Assembly (NCBI RefSeq): GCF_034140825.1
Contig: NC_089035.1
Span: 40,705,001 to 40,769,000, forward strand
Direction of reading: 5' to 3'
DNA from: Oryza sativa Japonica Group
Taxonomy: Eukaryota; Streptophyta; Magnoliopsida; Poales; Poaceae
DNA length: 64,000 nucleotides
The notes beneath the pieces were generated by a model, which worked only from the letters and a program-made list of their open reading frames with translations, was not told where the DNA came from and searched no databases. The position numbers were made by a program, and so were the translations under genes. Of the stretch, positions 34,301 to 46,110 are shown in pieces. Numbering within the stretch: the first letter of the stretch is position 1; each line of letters starts with the position of its first letter.

Positions 34301-36552
34301 TACTATTACGCTTATTATTGAACACTTACCACCATTCTAGGCATAAAACGGCCGTGGCAGCTAACTCCGCGCCTCGCACGAGCCCTCAAAACTTTCTCTA
34401 GCTTGACATCAAAGCCATCATACAGTCCCCATTGCTCATCAATCTCCTGCCTTGTACTCGTTATGACAAGCTCCGCTGCATCCAAGGCCAGCTCCTCACC
34501 CTCAATGCGCCTCATGATCTTGTAAGTTGAGTCAATCTCCTCCTTCGACATGCGCCCTTGCTTCATGATCTGCTCCAGCTTGTTCCTCCCAAGTGAATGA
34601 CCGGTGAGAACCATCGGCACATTCAGCGCACCAGAAAGAAGAGCAGCGACATCTCCAGCATCGGCATAGTGGCCATGGATTACATATGGCAAGACCAGCT
34701 TCCCATTGCTAACCTGTTCCCCCAGAGCCTTGGACATGTTCAGGATATGCGCGAGAGCTCCGTCGACAAACTCTTGGAGGTAAGGCCACAGGGCCTCTTT
34801 ACGGAGGTACTTGTCCCTTGGACCGCACGGAATGCGCACAATGTACGCACCAGCACTCTCACCGCTTCCCTCTCCGTCAGTGGAACCGGAGGTTAACATT
34901 TCAGTAGGCTCCCCATAGCTCCAGTCCACTTCAGGAGATGACACTTGACGAGTAAACAGATCCACTCTGTACACGCCAGGCATCATTGCAAGTGCTCTTG
35001 CGAGTTCAACAACATATTTCACCTGCAAGACATGAAAAACAGTAATACGCAACCATGCAGGGCTGGGTGATAAGAATTTTTTTTTTTTGAACTAGGGCTG
35101 GAGATGATAAGAAATATCTGCTCAAAAGAAAAGAAAAGATCAATCATGTTTTACCTGTCCTCCAGTATCTGAATCCCGACCAAGTTCCATGTTATCGCCA
35201 CGAACTAGACCATGAAGACTAAAGTAGAACAAAGAATAAAGGAACTCAGTAAAATTTTGCAATTTAGTGGCATATACAGAATGGCACCAATGAGTAAAGT
35301 AAGCGGTATAAGACCTGATGAGCACAATGTACAGCTTTTTCTCCTTGTTCTCGTCGGACCAGCTGACGGTGAGCTCTGAGAAGTTCCTCTGGAACTTCTT
35401 CTTCATGGGAGTGTCTTGCTGTGCCAATTCACCGACGGTGTCCGCCTTCTCGCCTTCAAACAGATCCTCTGCAAGGTCCTCCGAAGTCTCGCGGCGCACC
35501 TGCTCCTGCTCCTTCCTCCGTGCAGAAATCCTCAGGATTCCCTCAAGCTCCAGCTGCTCACATAAAAATTTAGGCAATCTCAGAAACAAATACCTTTTAG
35601 GAGCATCATGAACAGTCATAATTTTTTTTCTCATCGAAAAGAACACAATAAACTCACTTTTGGCATGGCCAATTGAGTGGTTTTAAAAAGATCCTGTTTC
35701 CTACTCTTGGAAAAGGAAAAAAGATAGCACACTCATCGTCCATTACTGACACCGTTGGGTTGCCATACTTTCTTCTTTCCACAAACGTGTGTGGTGCATA
35801 ATACAAACTACATGATCTACAAGGGACTATAATCATATCTGAAATTAATTGAACACTCTGATCTTTTCTTGAAAGCAGAAAAGAATCATGCCAACGGCCT
35901 GATCTAGCCCTACACGACAATTTAGCCGATCTATCGTTACCACTAAAAATTATCTGAATCCTTGTAAAGGATATTATATGGTATCGTGTTGATGAATAGT
36001 TAAAGCACTCCGTATAACATAGTTCCGACAAGATTTTCTTTTAAAATCAAAATCTGAATTTTCTGTCGAATAGAAAGTTCAGAAGTATCTCGGAGATAAT
36101 TAATTCAGTCATGCAGAGAGCACGAGAAACTAAATTAAATCAACCATGAACACGAGAAAGAAAGAAAAAGACAGGGAGAGATCGATGCATGCCTGCTTCT
36201 TCTTTCTCGCGAGGTGCCAGATGCGCCAGCACATGTTCTCGAGGCGGGTGCTCCGCTCGCGGGCGTTGCGGGTGGCGACGACCTTGATCCACGTCCGGTG
36301 GAGGTCGCTCTCGTCGACGCCCTTCACCACCTCCTCCACGAAGTAGTGCGTCGGATTGAAGTTCATGTGCGGGCCACGCGGGCTCGCCGCCCCCGCCGCC
36401 GGCGACCTCGGGTCGACTCCCCCTCCCCCTCCACCTCCACCGCCACCTCCACCTCCACCACCACCTCCTCCGCCGCCTCCACCTCCCCCCGCCGCGCCGC
36501 CGCTGTCCAGTATCGCCTCCAGGTAGCCATTGATCCACTCGTTCCCCGCCAT
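31398..36552 (-). CDS. SPS1: Sucrose-phosphate synthase 1 (OsSPS1)
   Basis: Twelve exons join in frame to 1084 residues: 36552-36193, 35553-35315, 35218-35155, 35022-34330, 34180-34061, 33978-33847, 33534-33358, 33249-33196, 33107-33045, 32955-32020, 31908-31781, 31686-31398. The enzyme makes sucrose-6-phosphate from UDP-glucose and fructose-6-phosphate in the cytosol. Seen in order: a poly-Gly run (about residues 20-46), a basic RNFS site (Ser about 179) in the region of the regulatory phosphoserine, [40 protein letters not shown], and [24 protein letters not shown] of the GT-B nucleotide-sugar site. An acidic linker (residues 715-790) leads to the C-terminal sucrose-phosphatase-like domain ([13 protein letters not shown] near 800; [11 protein letters not shown] near the end). 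All introns are GT-AG except intron 1, which has a GC donor. Length and sequence match OsSPS1 as I recall it. Confidence 0.97.
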
Positions 36553-36712
36553 CTCTCGATCAGCCGATGCTCTCCAATTCCTGGATCAACCGAGCGCGAT
36601 CACTTGCATCGATCGATCGATCGCCGGTTAATCGCTTCCCTACCCCTGTTCGATCGAGAGAGAGAATCGGCGAGGTTTGCTAATGGCGGAACCGATCAAA
36701 TCAAACTGATCA

Positions 36713-36734
36713 AGAGAGAGAGAGAGAGAGAGAG
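36713..36734. repeat. (GA)n microsatellite in the SPS1 leader
   Basis: An uninterrupted GA run about 160 bp upstream of the SPS1 start codon. On the transcribed strand it is a CT run, common in grass 5' leaders. Confidence 0.8.
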
Positions 36735-36899
36735 GAAAAGGGCAAAGCGTCACGTACCACGTATCAAACCCGGGAAGCGAGGAGAGAGAAAGCAAGAGAG
36801 AGAATTAGAGGAGTCCGTGGCTTGGTGGACGCGCGCTTCTAGGCGTTCGGTTGCGAGGAGGAGAAGGAGAAGCACTGGACGAGGAGAGAGAGGATGAGA

Positions 36900-38090
36900 G
36901 GGAGGCGCGGCGGGTGACACGTGGCAGGGTGTGGCCCCCCCGGGTTTGGAGGAGTTCGGGGCTCTCTGGACTGGACTGTTGCGGGTGTGGGCCCGCATGG
37001 CAGTGGGAGAGATTGTGTAAGTCGGTGGGCCATGGGGCCCACGGTGGTCTCGTGCTCGCGCCGCGGTTGATCTTTTCGGGATGATCCGAGCCGTCCGTGC
37101 GTCATCCGGTGGTTACAAACTGAAAGATATCCGTCAGGGCGCAAATAAAAAGGATATTCCGCTTTTCGTCGATCTCTAATTTGTTATCCCAATGTAGTAC
37201 TTGCAGTACCAAATTAAGGCATTGGTTAATTCACTCGTTTTCTCAACAAACTTCGTTTTATTATCTAATTATTTTCCCAAAACACTATTATGAACGTTCA
37301 AAAACACACGTGTCCATTATCTTTAAAAAAAACACACGTATATATGCACACATGCACATATTACTACTATGATCACTTTATAAATTGGACAAACATATCG
37401 AGTAGTACATCTACCACTTAAATAATTTTCTTTACGTTGTCTACTTTTATTTTTAGGAATAGAGTACAGACTCGTATGCTTACGTTGTCGACGGGACGTC
37501 ACCTATTATTTAAAAGAATAATTACTCATAAGTGCAAACACCCGTATTAAATTTAGGATTTGAATCTTAGATCTAGGTGTGTTGGTAGCGTCATAAGGAA
37601 CATAACGTATGCTCACTTATCTTTATCTCTACGCTGTCTATTGACTAAGCACATTAACAAATAACGTAGAGTAGTAAAATCCTTATAAAAATAGAACTTA
37701 AATATATATTGCACGTATATTTGTGGATGCGCTGCGTCACCGCGCAATCCTCCCCGTAACCACCCAATCCTCCTCCCCCATGGCAACAACACGCCGTGCG
37801 CGTCGCGTGCATGCATCTGTGCAGACAAGAGCGGCCCGCCTCTCTCACGTTCGCATCCGCCAACAAGCTAGCTCGACCACCACCACTTGGATGCGCGCGT
37901 CGATCGATAAAATGCTTGCACTGCCACTGCACACATTTGCACGGGACGGGACAAACGCATCGCCGTCCGTTGCTGCCGGCCCCTGTTGCGCCGGCGCGCG
38001 ACTGATCAGGCGCAAACCTTCTTTTTATTTTCGATGGAATATTCAGTTGAGAGCATTCGAATCTGAACTGTCATGTCATGTAGCTTGTTT
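36900..38090. other. Upstream flank of SPS1 and intergenic DNA
   Basis: GC-rich near 36900-37110, probably SPS1 promoter, then AT-rich. Short open frames at 37720-38100 have no family resemblance. No gene seen. Confidence 0.55.
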
Positions 38091-38094
38091 GTTA

Positions 38095-38227
38095 CTCCCT
38101 AGGTCCTAAAACATTGTACTCCATCCTCCTAGGATATAAAGGATTTTAAATGGATGTAAAACATCCTGGCATAATAAATCTGTACACACATCCATGTAAA
38201 ATACCTTATATTTTAGGACGGAGAAAG
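38095..38227. mobile_element. Stowaway-type MITE
   Basis: 133 bp bounded by TA, with inverted ends CTCCCTAGGTCCTAAAAC and TTTTAGGACGGAGAAAG and inverted inner halves around GGATGTAAAACATCC. Confidence 0.75.
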
Positions 38228-38386
38228 TAAGAGATTTCGAAGAGATATGACACATTATAGTATTATGAATTTGGGCTTACTCTCTATTCAGATTCTTAGT
38301 ATTATGATGTGCCACACTCTCCAAAATCCCTCATATTTTGGAAAGGAAGAAGTAGTAGAGTATAGTATATTGATACATATGCAGTA

Positions 38387-38497
38387 CTCCCTCCGTCCCA
38401 AAAAAAAATCTCAATCTAGGCTCTTAGTCTGTTGATTCGTTGTATTAGGATGGATCACATCTCTTTTTAGGTTGGGTTTTTTTTTTTACGGAGTGGG
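38387..38497. mobile_element. Stowaway-type MITE, decayed
   Basis: About 110 bp bounded by TA. Left end CTCCCTCCGTCCCAAAAAAA; right end ends ACGGAGTGGG. The halves are only roughly complementary. Confidence 0.6.
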
Positions 38498-38549
38498 TAT
38501 GTGCGGGTACATTTTTAGGTAGCGTTTTCACGTGAATAATATGCAAGTA

Positions 38550-38682
38550 CTCCCTCCATCTCTAAAAAAAACCAATCTAGTATACGATGCGACACATTCT
38601 ATGCTATGAATCTAGACATACATATGTCTAAATTCGTAGTATTAGAATATGTCATATTGGTTCTATATTTGTTTTTTTATGG
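38550..38682. mobile_element. Stowaway-type MITE, right end eroded
   Basis: Left end CTCCCTCCATCTCTAAAAAA after TA. The interior has the inverted pair AATCTAGACATA and TATGTCTAAATTCG. The right terminus is not clear. Confidence 0.55.
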
Positions 38683-38759
38683 TACTAATAAGTTATATGG
38701 CTCTGGCACGCGCGTTCGTGACGATTAAGTTGAATTAACGAGTCTTGAACAAAATTACG

Positions 38760-39260
38760 CAAGCTTAATAAATTTTATTAAGGAGGGGGGGGGGGAGTAA
38801 AAACATTTTACAGATGCTCAGCAAGTTTGAAACGTCTTGGGACCGCAAGCGGTGTCCTAAACAAAGCACGCTAAGAACGGAAAAACCTAAGATGCATCAA
38901 CGCGATGCCACACAAGGGGACTACACAGAGACTGCTCTATGCATCTAAGCTCGCTCAGGGTTCACAAAAAAGTTTTTATATGAAAATGCTGGTCTTCGGT
39001 TTTCAGTAAACCAGACGAAAATGATTTTCACTTCGAAAACGAAATGTAAACCCCGGCGCCTCAGCCTGCCATCCTCCATGTCCACTACTCATTGATGATT
39101 GATGAATTCTGCGACCCCCGGCGCCTGACGAGATTCTACTTGGAAGTTGGAACACTCTCACATTCCTCTCCTTCCAAATCATCCAACAGAAGTATAGTCA
39201 TGCGCTCTTGCTTTTGTAGCTCGCTGCAGACCAGTTGTCCCAAGAAGCAGGACGACTACA
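38760..39260 (-). pseudogene. LINE relic (end of the second open reading frame)
   Basis: On the minus strand the stretch near 39215-39120 reads LYFCWMIWKERNVRVFQ, typical of the zf-RVT tail at the end of plant LINE reverse-transcriptase proteins (…IWKERNxRxF). The downstream part runs to an AATAAA/TTTATTAAGG-like end near 38765 with a G-tract. No reverse transcriptase core is left. A short, old 3' fragment. Confidence 0.6.
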
Positions 39261-39374
39261 CAGTGACTGTACTTAGTTTGCTATAATTAAATGATAAAGC
39301 ACCACAAGGGGTACACTATATGCTCGTGTTTCTTTTTTTTTTTAGAAAATATATTTTCATTAATCTGGCATGTA

Positions 39375-39609
39375 CTCCCTCCGTCCCAAAATAACTCAAT
39401 TCCTGAGTTTTTGTGTCCAACATTTGACTGTCCGTTTTATTTGAAAAAATTATGAAAAAAAAATTAAAAAAATAAGTCACACATAAAGTATTATTTATGT
39501 TTTATCATTTAACAACAATGAAAATACTAATTAAAAAAATCATATAAGACGAACAGTCAAACGTAGGACACGAAAACCCAGGAATTGAGTCTTTTTGGGA
39601 CGGAGCGAG
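39375..39609. mobile_element. Stowaway-like MITE
   Basis: 235 bp bounded by TA. Inverted ends CTCCCTCCGTCCCAAAATAA and the right-end TTTTTGGGACGGAGCGAG; the arms continue through CTCAATTCCTG and CAGGAATTGAG and through TTTGACTGTCCG and its complement. Confidence 0.85.
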
Positions 39610-39619
39610 TATACCTCAA

Positions 39620-40840
39620 TATTGAGGATATACGCAGCCAAAAGATACACGAGTTCTTTGACTCTAAACCTTAATACCGAGGAAAACATACAAACACAAA
39701 AGGAAGAACTAGAAGACTAAGCTTCGTTCTCCATCGACGATTTTTTCTTGTTCGGTGCAACACAACAAGACAGGAGGGGAGAAGTGGAACTAGTCCACGC
39801 TATCTGTTGCTGCACCATCCCCACCACATCGGATCTCAGATGTGTCGTGCAGTCCGGACGTCCCTAATGCATCGCCACCCACTGAACTGGGCCACCACCA
39901 TCCTCCGCAAACTAACACATCGTCGCCAGTTCGCCACCGGTGGCAGAGTGAGGGGCAGAGGCTTAGCCCCCGCTGCCATCCAGCACCGCCCGATCTGTCG
40001 CTGCACGTCGTCACCACCATGTCCACTTGGTGGTATAGGCTCCACAGTCGCCCGATGCCAACACTCTTATTCGTCGTCAGTCATCACTGTCAGCCATACC
40101 GCTCAATGCCACTACTTGTCACCACAAAGACACGTCACATCCGTCTCGTACTCCCGTGCTGCCAAACTAGCAGGAGCAAGAGGGAAGTGAGTGTTTCTTA
40201 ATATTAAATAAACTATTTACCAAAAAAAGTGAGCGCAGCGAAAAAAAAGCATTAGCTATATTTCATGAATTTAATCATTGTAAAAAAGTGAGTGTGGCTA
40301 AAAGGACGACCAAAAGGTTTTCTCTTTATACATTCCATGTTTTTTTTTTTTGCCGTAAGAGGTGAGTGTGACACAAATGATGACTAATATATTTTAATAT
40401 TTCGGAAATTTATCTCTGCTACTTAAAAGGGAGTAGTCCTCCTCCCACCCTCTTATATATTGCACACTTTCTTTTCCACGGAAACAAGCTGCTCTCCTAA
40501 TAAAACTGATGATAGTGAGAAAAAAATATAGAAAAAAAAAAGCGAACCAAGTGAAAACCATTGTACCGTTGCATCGCACCGGCATGTGACATAAAAAAAT
40601 GAGTGTTGCACAAATACAACGACAAAAAAGTAATTTAGACATTCCTGAAAATCTATTCGTCATGAAAAAGTGAGTGCGATACAAAAGCATAAACAGATTA
40701 TGTGGATTTTAGATAACATTGATATGTTGTTACACATGCTATATATCCACAAATAAAGGTCAAATTTGGTATAGAAATGAAGATAAAAAAAGAGACAATT
40801 TTCCATTCCTATGAAAAAAAATGCTACGGCATATTATAAA
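39620..40840. other. Intergenic, no gene recognised
   Basis: Contains open stretches at 39800-40200 with Pro/Ser/Arg-rich translations and no family resemblance, and AT-rich DNA with repeated GAGTG(T/C)G motifs at 40190-40690. Possibly old transposon debris. Confidence 0.5.
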
Positions 40841-40874
40841 CAGGAGAACATATATAAATGGGACTTTTTTTCCT

Positions 40875-41105
40875 TACTATTCATAATTATAAATTTCATT
40901 ACACAATTCATTTCAAATTGGTTTGTATCCGAATTACCAACCCTCTGGGCAAAAACTTTTAAAAATATGGGTTGGATTCTACATGCATCTTTATCCACAT
41001 AATCCATATCCAAAATTATAAATCTCGCTACACAATTTATTTCAAAATTGCTTGGATTCCAATTACCAACCCTCTGGCCAAAAAGAATTTCAAAAAACAT
41101 GGTTT
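40875..41105. repeat. Diverged two-copy tandem repeat of about 120 bp
   Basis: Two copies share, in order, AATTATAAATTTCATTACACA / AATTATAAATCTCGCTACACA, then ATTTCAAA, TTGGAT/TTGTAT and AATTACCAACCCTCTGG. They lie at about 40886-40970 and 41015-41100. Confidence 0.8.
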
Positions 41106-41109
41106 GGAG

Positions 41110-41495
41110 ATTACTGGTGAGATCGACAAGATGGTTTCGTCGAGATCTCCTGGCGAATAGGCTTCACGTCCTCCGGATTGTAGACTATGGTGGTGGTGCT
41201 GGCTCTCTGATTCCCTCCTCCAGACCCCTCAGGGGGTATGCCTTTTATACCGTGAATCACCTTAGTCTTCAAGTAGAACTCGGATACTATGGACCACACA
41301 CGATATAGTATAAACCCAATCCTTTCTGAATAGGACTCTGCTATTCACTTGCCCGTGATGATAATTTCCATAATTTCTTGTTATTTTCCTTATCGTATAC
41401 GGAGTTATACCGTATACACGAAGGTATACTGTATTCGTATATTCCATAAGTCGTAGGATATAAGATATGTCTTATCCGTAACCATGATAATGTAG
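41110..41495 (-). mobile_element. Possible LTR fragment
   Basis: Contains a TATGCCTTTTATACCGTGAATCACC-like stretch (near 41237-41261) and repeated TATACCGTATAC motifs as in some rice LTRs. No ends or target duplication could be found. A low-confidence relic. Confidence 0.3.
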
Positions 41496-41499
41496 TCTT

Positions 41500-44400
41500 C
41501 GTCCTACATGGTATTGACATGACGCTCATGTGGTATTAGAATTTAAAAAAATATGGGACACATTTATCATTCACAAAAGGAATGGCTAACATCAAGTTGT
41601 CGTCGGTGACGGCCGAGAAGGACATCCTCACCGTGGGATGAGGAGCCACTTACACCGGCTGGGGTAACGACGGCGAGGAAGCTGCTCCCCCCTGACCATC
41701 ACCATCGAACAAAAGACCATCAGTTCCACTGGGAGTTGTTGTCACCTAAGATGAGAACGGCGGTGGTGGTGACCTCGCGAAAACCTCGGTGACCAAGAAC
41801 TCACGCAGATGATCCTCATCAGGGAGCCACTCACCTCATTAGTCTCCGACTGGAGCCGCCACGTAGAAGTCGCTTGTGCTCGCCCCTCCTCCTCCACCAC
41901 CACCACCACCTCCTCCTCCTCCTCTTCCTCTCGTCTCGTCGTGGCCCATGGTGCCATCATATCGACGACGTCCTCGTTCACCACCGCTCTCGCATTTCAT
42001 CATCGTGGTGCTGATGCCGCCTTGTCCAACTCCTGCTGTGCGAGCAGCAGCGCCTCGGCATCTCTCTCATTGTCGTCATCGGCGGCGGCGATAGGAGGTG
42101 TGCGCTTAGGTCATCGGAGCCGATAAGAGCTGAGAGAGAGAGAGAGAGAGGAGACTGGGGCGCGTCGGCTGGAGTAGGGTTTCTTTCCGTTTATATCTTG
42201 TGGGCATGAGTTCTCGGCGGCGTCTCGTCTCCGGCTTCCTCGAATGTGGCCAGCGGCACCACCCACGGGACATGCTGTCGCCACTCTGGGCCCCGCCCAC
42301 CGCCACCGCTGCTCTAGCTGTCCCTGTAGACGACCAAGGGGGAGAGAAAGAGAAAGAGAGAGAAGGGAGAGGGAGGGAGGAGGAAGAAGGGATTGAGAAA
42401 GAGAGGATGATATATGGGTCCCACAACATTCCTTATGTGAATGATAAATGAGTCTCACATTTTTTTTAATTCTAATACCACATAAGCACTACGTAGGACA
42501 GAGACCAAATCAGCACCACCACATAGGTGACACGTCAGCGAAACCTCCCTCTGTAGGATCAAGGAGGCCGACTAGAGGGGGGGTGAATAGGCGGTTTTAA
42601 AACTTAATGGCACTTAAACAAAACTAACCTAAGTTGCTAGGCAAGGTGAGGTGCAAGGTTAGCTAAGCAACTAAGTTAAGTTTTGCAAACCTAAGTGATA
42701 TGGGCTCAAATATGTCTCTATGAATGTAAATAGCACAAATGTAAATGCAACAAATAAATGAGACAAGAGATAAGGAATTTTTCACCGAGGTTCGGAAACT
42801 CGCCGGTTTCCTAATCCCCGTTGAGGCGAGCCCAACTCCACCGCTCAACCACGAAGCCACCGCACGGCCCCTTCGTCAAGGGGTGGGCAAGGCGGGAGCC
42901 GGCCCACGGAGAGGACTACCCAAGCCTCGATCACTCGGGGTAGTTCTTCCTTCACTCCGAAGGTGGTGAACTCCAAACCACTCACAAACGGTGCCGGGCC
43001 TCCTCCACAATCTCCTCGGAGAGGTCACCGGGCAACACCTCCACAAGCCGTCTAGGAGGCGGCAACCTCCAAGAGTAACAAGTCTAGGATGCTTGCCGAG
43101 TATGATCAAGTGCCACACTAGCTATAACAATGAAGCAACGCACTTGGATTGGCTTAACTCACTCTCTAACACCTCACTAGATAAACTAAGTGCACAAGGG
43201 TGTGAGAGCTCTTGCAAGGGTTCAAGATAATGCAATGGAGTGCCAAAACCTTACCCTTGCTGCTGGGGAGTGGGTATATATACCCCCAACCACCAAAACT
43301 AGCCGTTGGAGTCGAAATACCCAACTCTGTGCTCCGCCGGTCAGACCGCCATAGAGTGGCCGGTCAGACCGGACTACTATGTAACGGCTAGAAAACTAGC
43401 CGTTACAGGGCAATCATTGAGCCCACTCAACCTGGCCGGTCTGACCGCAGTGTAGTGGCCGGTCAGACCGTCCACGGCTCGGTCTGACCGGTTGCGGCTC
43501 TGTATCGCCACCAAAAACCAGACCAGTGCAACAGACCAGTGGGGCCGGTCAGACCGGCCTTACCACGCCGGTCAGACCGGCTAACAGACCCGGTCAGACC
43601 GGCCTAAGGCCCACGGTCAGATCACAGGTCACTTTTCAGCTCAACCGACCGTTAGTAAAACGGCGATATCTCTTGACTCGGGTCTCGGAATTTGGCGTTC
43701 TTGGACTCTATGGAAAGCTTATTCAAAGGGCCATCCAACCCATGAAAAATCCATCCAAGAAACACAACTTAAGTCAAGGATAAAAGGCTCACACTCCAAA
43801 GGATATCCACCGGACATACCCACAAGATGTCACTCACTCCTATTGGACATGCCCACTTCTCTCTTGGTTTAGGACTTGAGAAAACTCATCACACTTGGTT
43901 AGACAAGCCCACAAAATGCACCTACATGCATATGAACTAATATGGCACAAGATCATCCACAAGCTCGCTTCATAGACCCCTCTTGATAGTACGACGTCTA
44001 TCTAGCAAATCCGGTCTACACCAAACACCAAGACCGGGAAAAGACTAAGAAAACATTCTTAGCTACATTATACCTTTGCCTTGCTCCATCCATCTTGGGG
44101 TCAAGCTTGAGCCGAGATCAACACTTGTGACCATCCGGTTGAACCATGTTTATGCTGAGGTCTTGTCCATCCTTTGTCAAGACTTTATTCTCATCACAAG
44201 CTTGACTTCATTCTTGCCAACATGACGATGTCCTTGGCTTGGTGACCACTAACCCATGGTGTCATTCATTAGCCTCATCGTAGTGGGACCTATTCCTTTT
44301 CACACCTCAAAGGAGAACATTAGTCTCAACAAATCGGTTGTCATCCTTCACTTGATGATCAAACGGTTGCATATAAAATATATGGATATGTTTGTTGAGT

Positions 44401-45462
44401 ATTCATTAACATCACAAGTGTCATATACTCGTATGCAAGCTCAAGTGCAAAGATCCGATATAAATAATAGGTGAACAACATGGATCTAGAACATGCACAA
44501 TAAATGTATAGGATTTGCTCCCCCTAAATATATGCATACAAATAAATATACAAGAGATGCAAGTGTATGCATAATTAGAGAATGACCAATGGGGGTTTAT
44601 CCTATACATATAGAGAAGGCATATGTAGTATTGATGTAGACCAACATAAAACATATACCTTCATGATCTCCATGTTCTCAATGTAAATGAGACTAAATAA
44701 GATAACATTCGAGTAAACATTAGTCTCACACTTATATATCAATAACATGGAAATCATATATATGAACCTATCAAAAAGTAGGAGATAAGAAGTGGTACAT
44801 ATCGTTTTATCTCCATGCATTTCATCCTTGTCATGATTAAGGTCCATCACAAAAGAATGCATGTCTTCCACATCTCATTATCGGGAAATAACCTAGTAGA
44901 CAACTTATGCAAAAGAGAGGTTAATCCCATAAATATCGGTTTATCATTTATCACCAAAGTAACAATTACACAAATTGTTTAATCCAAGATCTTTCAATCT
45001 TTTCTTTCTTTGGTGATGGATAATAACCCGATATAAACAATATAGAGAGATGAGATGAAAAATGATTTCAAATCAAGATAGAAATCTTATAATAAACAAA
45101 ATATAGAATAAGCTCCCCCTCAAGATGTGCATACATATGGATATGAAGGAACGCATATGCACATAATCAATAAAGATCAAATAGGAAGCTCACACTATAT
45201 TTTGGATCCACAAGAGAGACCAAGTTAGAATATGTGAAGTTTAATACATACCTCTCATCATTTTTACTTCCATATCCAAATGAGACTAGTCAAAGAAAGG
45301 CTCATAAAAACGTTAGTCTCATATAATTAGATTTGTCATTAATCACCGAATCCAAATTAAGGCACTTGAACTTACACCCTCCAAAACCTTCGACGGAGTT
45401 AAATTGCTCTGGTTTTAATAGTTGTGGTCAGTAGTTAAGGAACTTAAACTAGACTATTCCCC
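41500..45462. mobile_element. MULE-like non-autonomous element interrupted by a solo LTR
   Basis: Inverted arms lie at 41524-41585 and 42428-42488 (shared TGTGGTATTAGAATT and TTTATCATTCAC). The right repeat continues outward as GACACGTCAGCGAAACCTCC, is broken by the LTR at 42552, and goes on after it with CAAAACCTTCGACGG to about 45462 (ACTATTCCC). The left outer repeat is lost or very diverged. The interior (41585-42420) has GC-rich sequence with CCACCACCACC and CTCCTCCTCC tracts that could be a captured gene fragment, as in Pack-MULEs. I could not identify the source gene or a 9-bp duplication. Confidence 0.55.
42552..45376 (+). mobile_element. Solo LTR, probably Ty1/Copia of the SIRE/Maximus type
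   Basis: 2,825 bp from TGTAGGATC to AACTTACA with 5-bp duplication CCCTC on both sides (42547-42551 and 45377-45381). The start CGACTAGAGGGGGGGTGAAT, the CACCGAGGTTCGGAAACTC block and the end GTCATTAATCACC are, from memory, typical of large SIRE/Maximus-lineage LTRs in grasses. It contains many GGTCAGACCGG palindromic repeats (43340-43620). No internal genes remain. Confidence 0.85.
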
Positions 45463-45914
45463 TAAGAAATCGTCAGGCCCATACAACGAACAGCCCAGCG
45501 ACAGAAGAAAGCGACAACTTTTAATTGGCCTATAACTCCTTTCCTCCCTTCTCTTCTGACCTAGTCGTCGACCCCCGCGTCCCCCTTCCTCTGCTGGGTT
45601 CGCCCGCACGCCCGCCCGCACCGCCGCACGCCGCCGGTCGCCCCTCCTCCCCGCCGACGCTGAGCACCGCCGGTCCCCGTCCCGCTAGGCAGCGGCGCCG
45701 CCGTCCTCCGACCGAGCCCCTCGCCGGTGAGCACCCGCGCGCAGACCCTCTTTACCATTCCTCTACACCCACGCGCTTTCTCCTTGACTTAACCTTAGCT
45801 TTCCCTTGTAAATAAATCCGGGAGATTTTCTCCCCCTTGTCTTAACCCTAGTGCTAATGGATGTTTGGGGGGGTTCAGATGAAACCCCCATGCGTGACGT
45901 TGGATCCGCCGCTG

Positions 45915-46110
45915 CGTAGGAACATGTAGGTAGGGGAGTTGCTATGTGTGTGGTCTAGGGTATGAGCCGAATAAACCAGCGGAAATGGATAATCGGCTTG
46001 TTAGGTCCGCCCCCTTTGCATAAGAATTTTGTAGGTAGGAGGTGCTATGTATGTGGGTCTAGGATATGAGCCGAGTAAAGCTGCGGAAACGATTAATCGG
46101 ATAATTAGGT
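45915..46110. repeat. Two-copy direct repeat of about 85 bp in the RING-gene first intron
   Basis: Copies at about 45926-46002 and 46031-46108 share TGTAGGTAGG, GCTATGT, TATGAGCCGA and GCGGAAA, with moderate divergence. Confidence 0.75.

Noticed and set aside
36214-36897. Plus-strand 227-residue open frame
   Set aside because: It overlaps SPS1 exon 1 and leader in antisense and has only low-complexity Arg/Ser-rich translation.
41809-42126. Ser/Thr-rich open frame
   Set aside because: Driven by trinucleotide tracts within a MULE-like element; no family recognised, kept only as part of the element.
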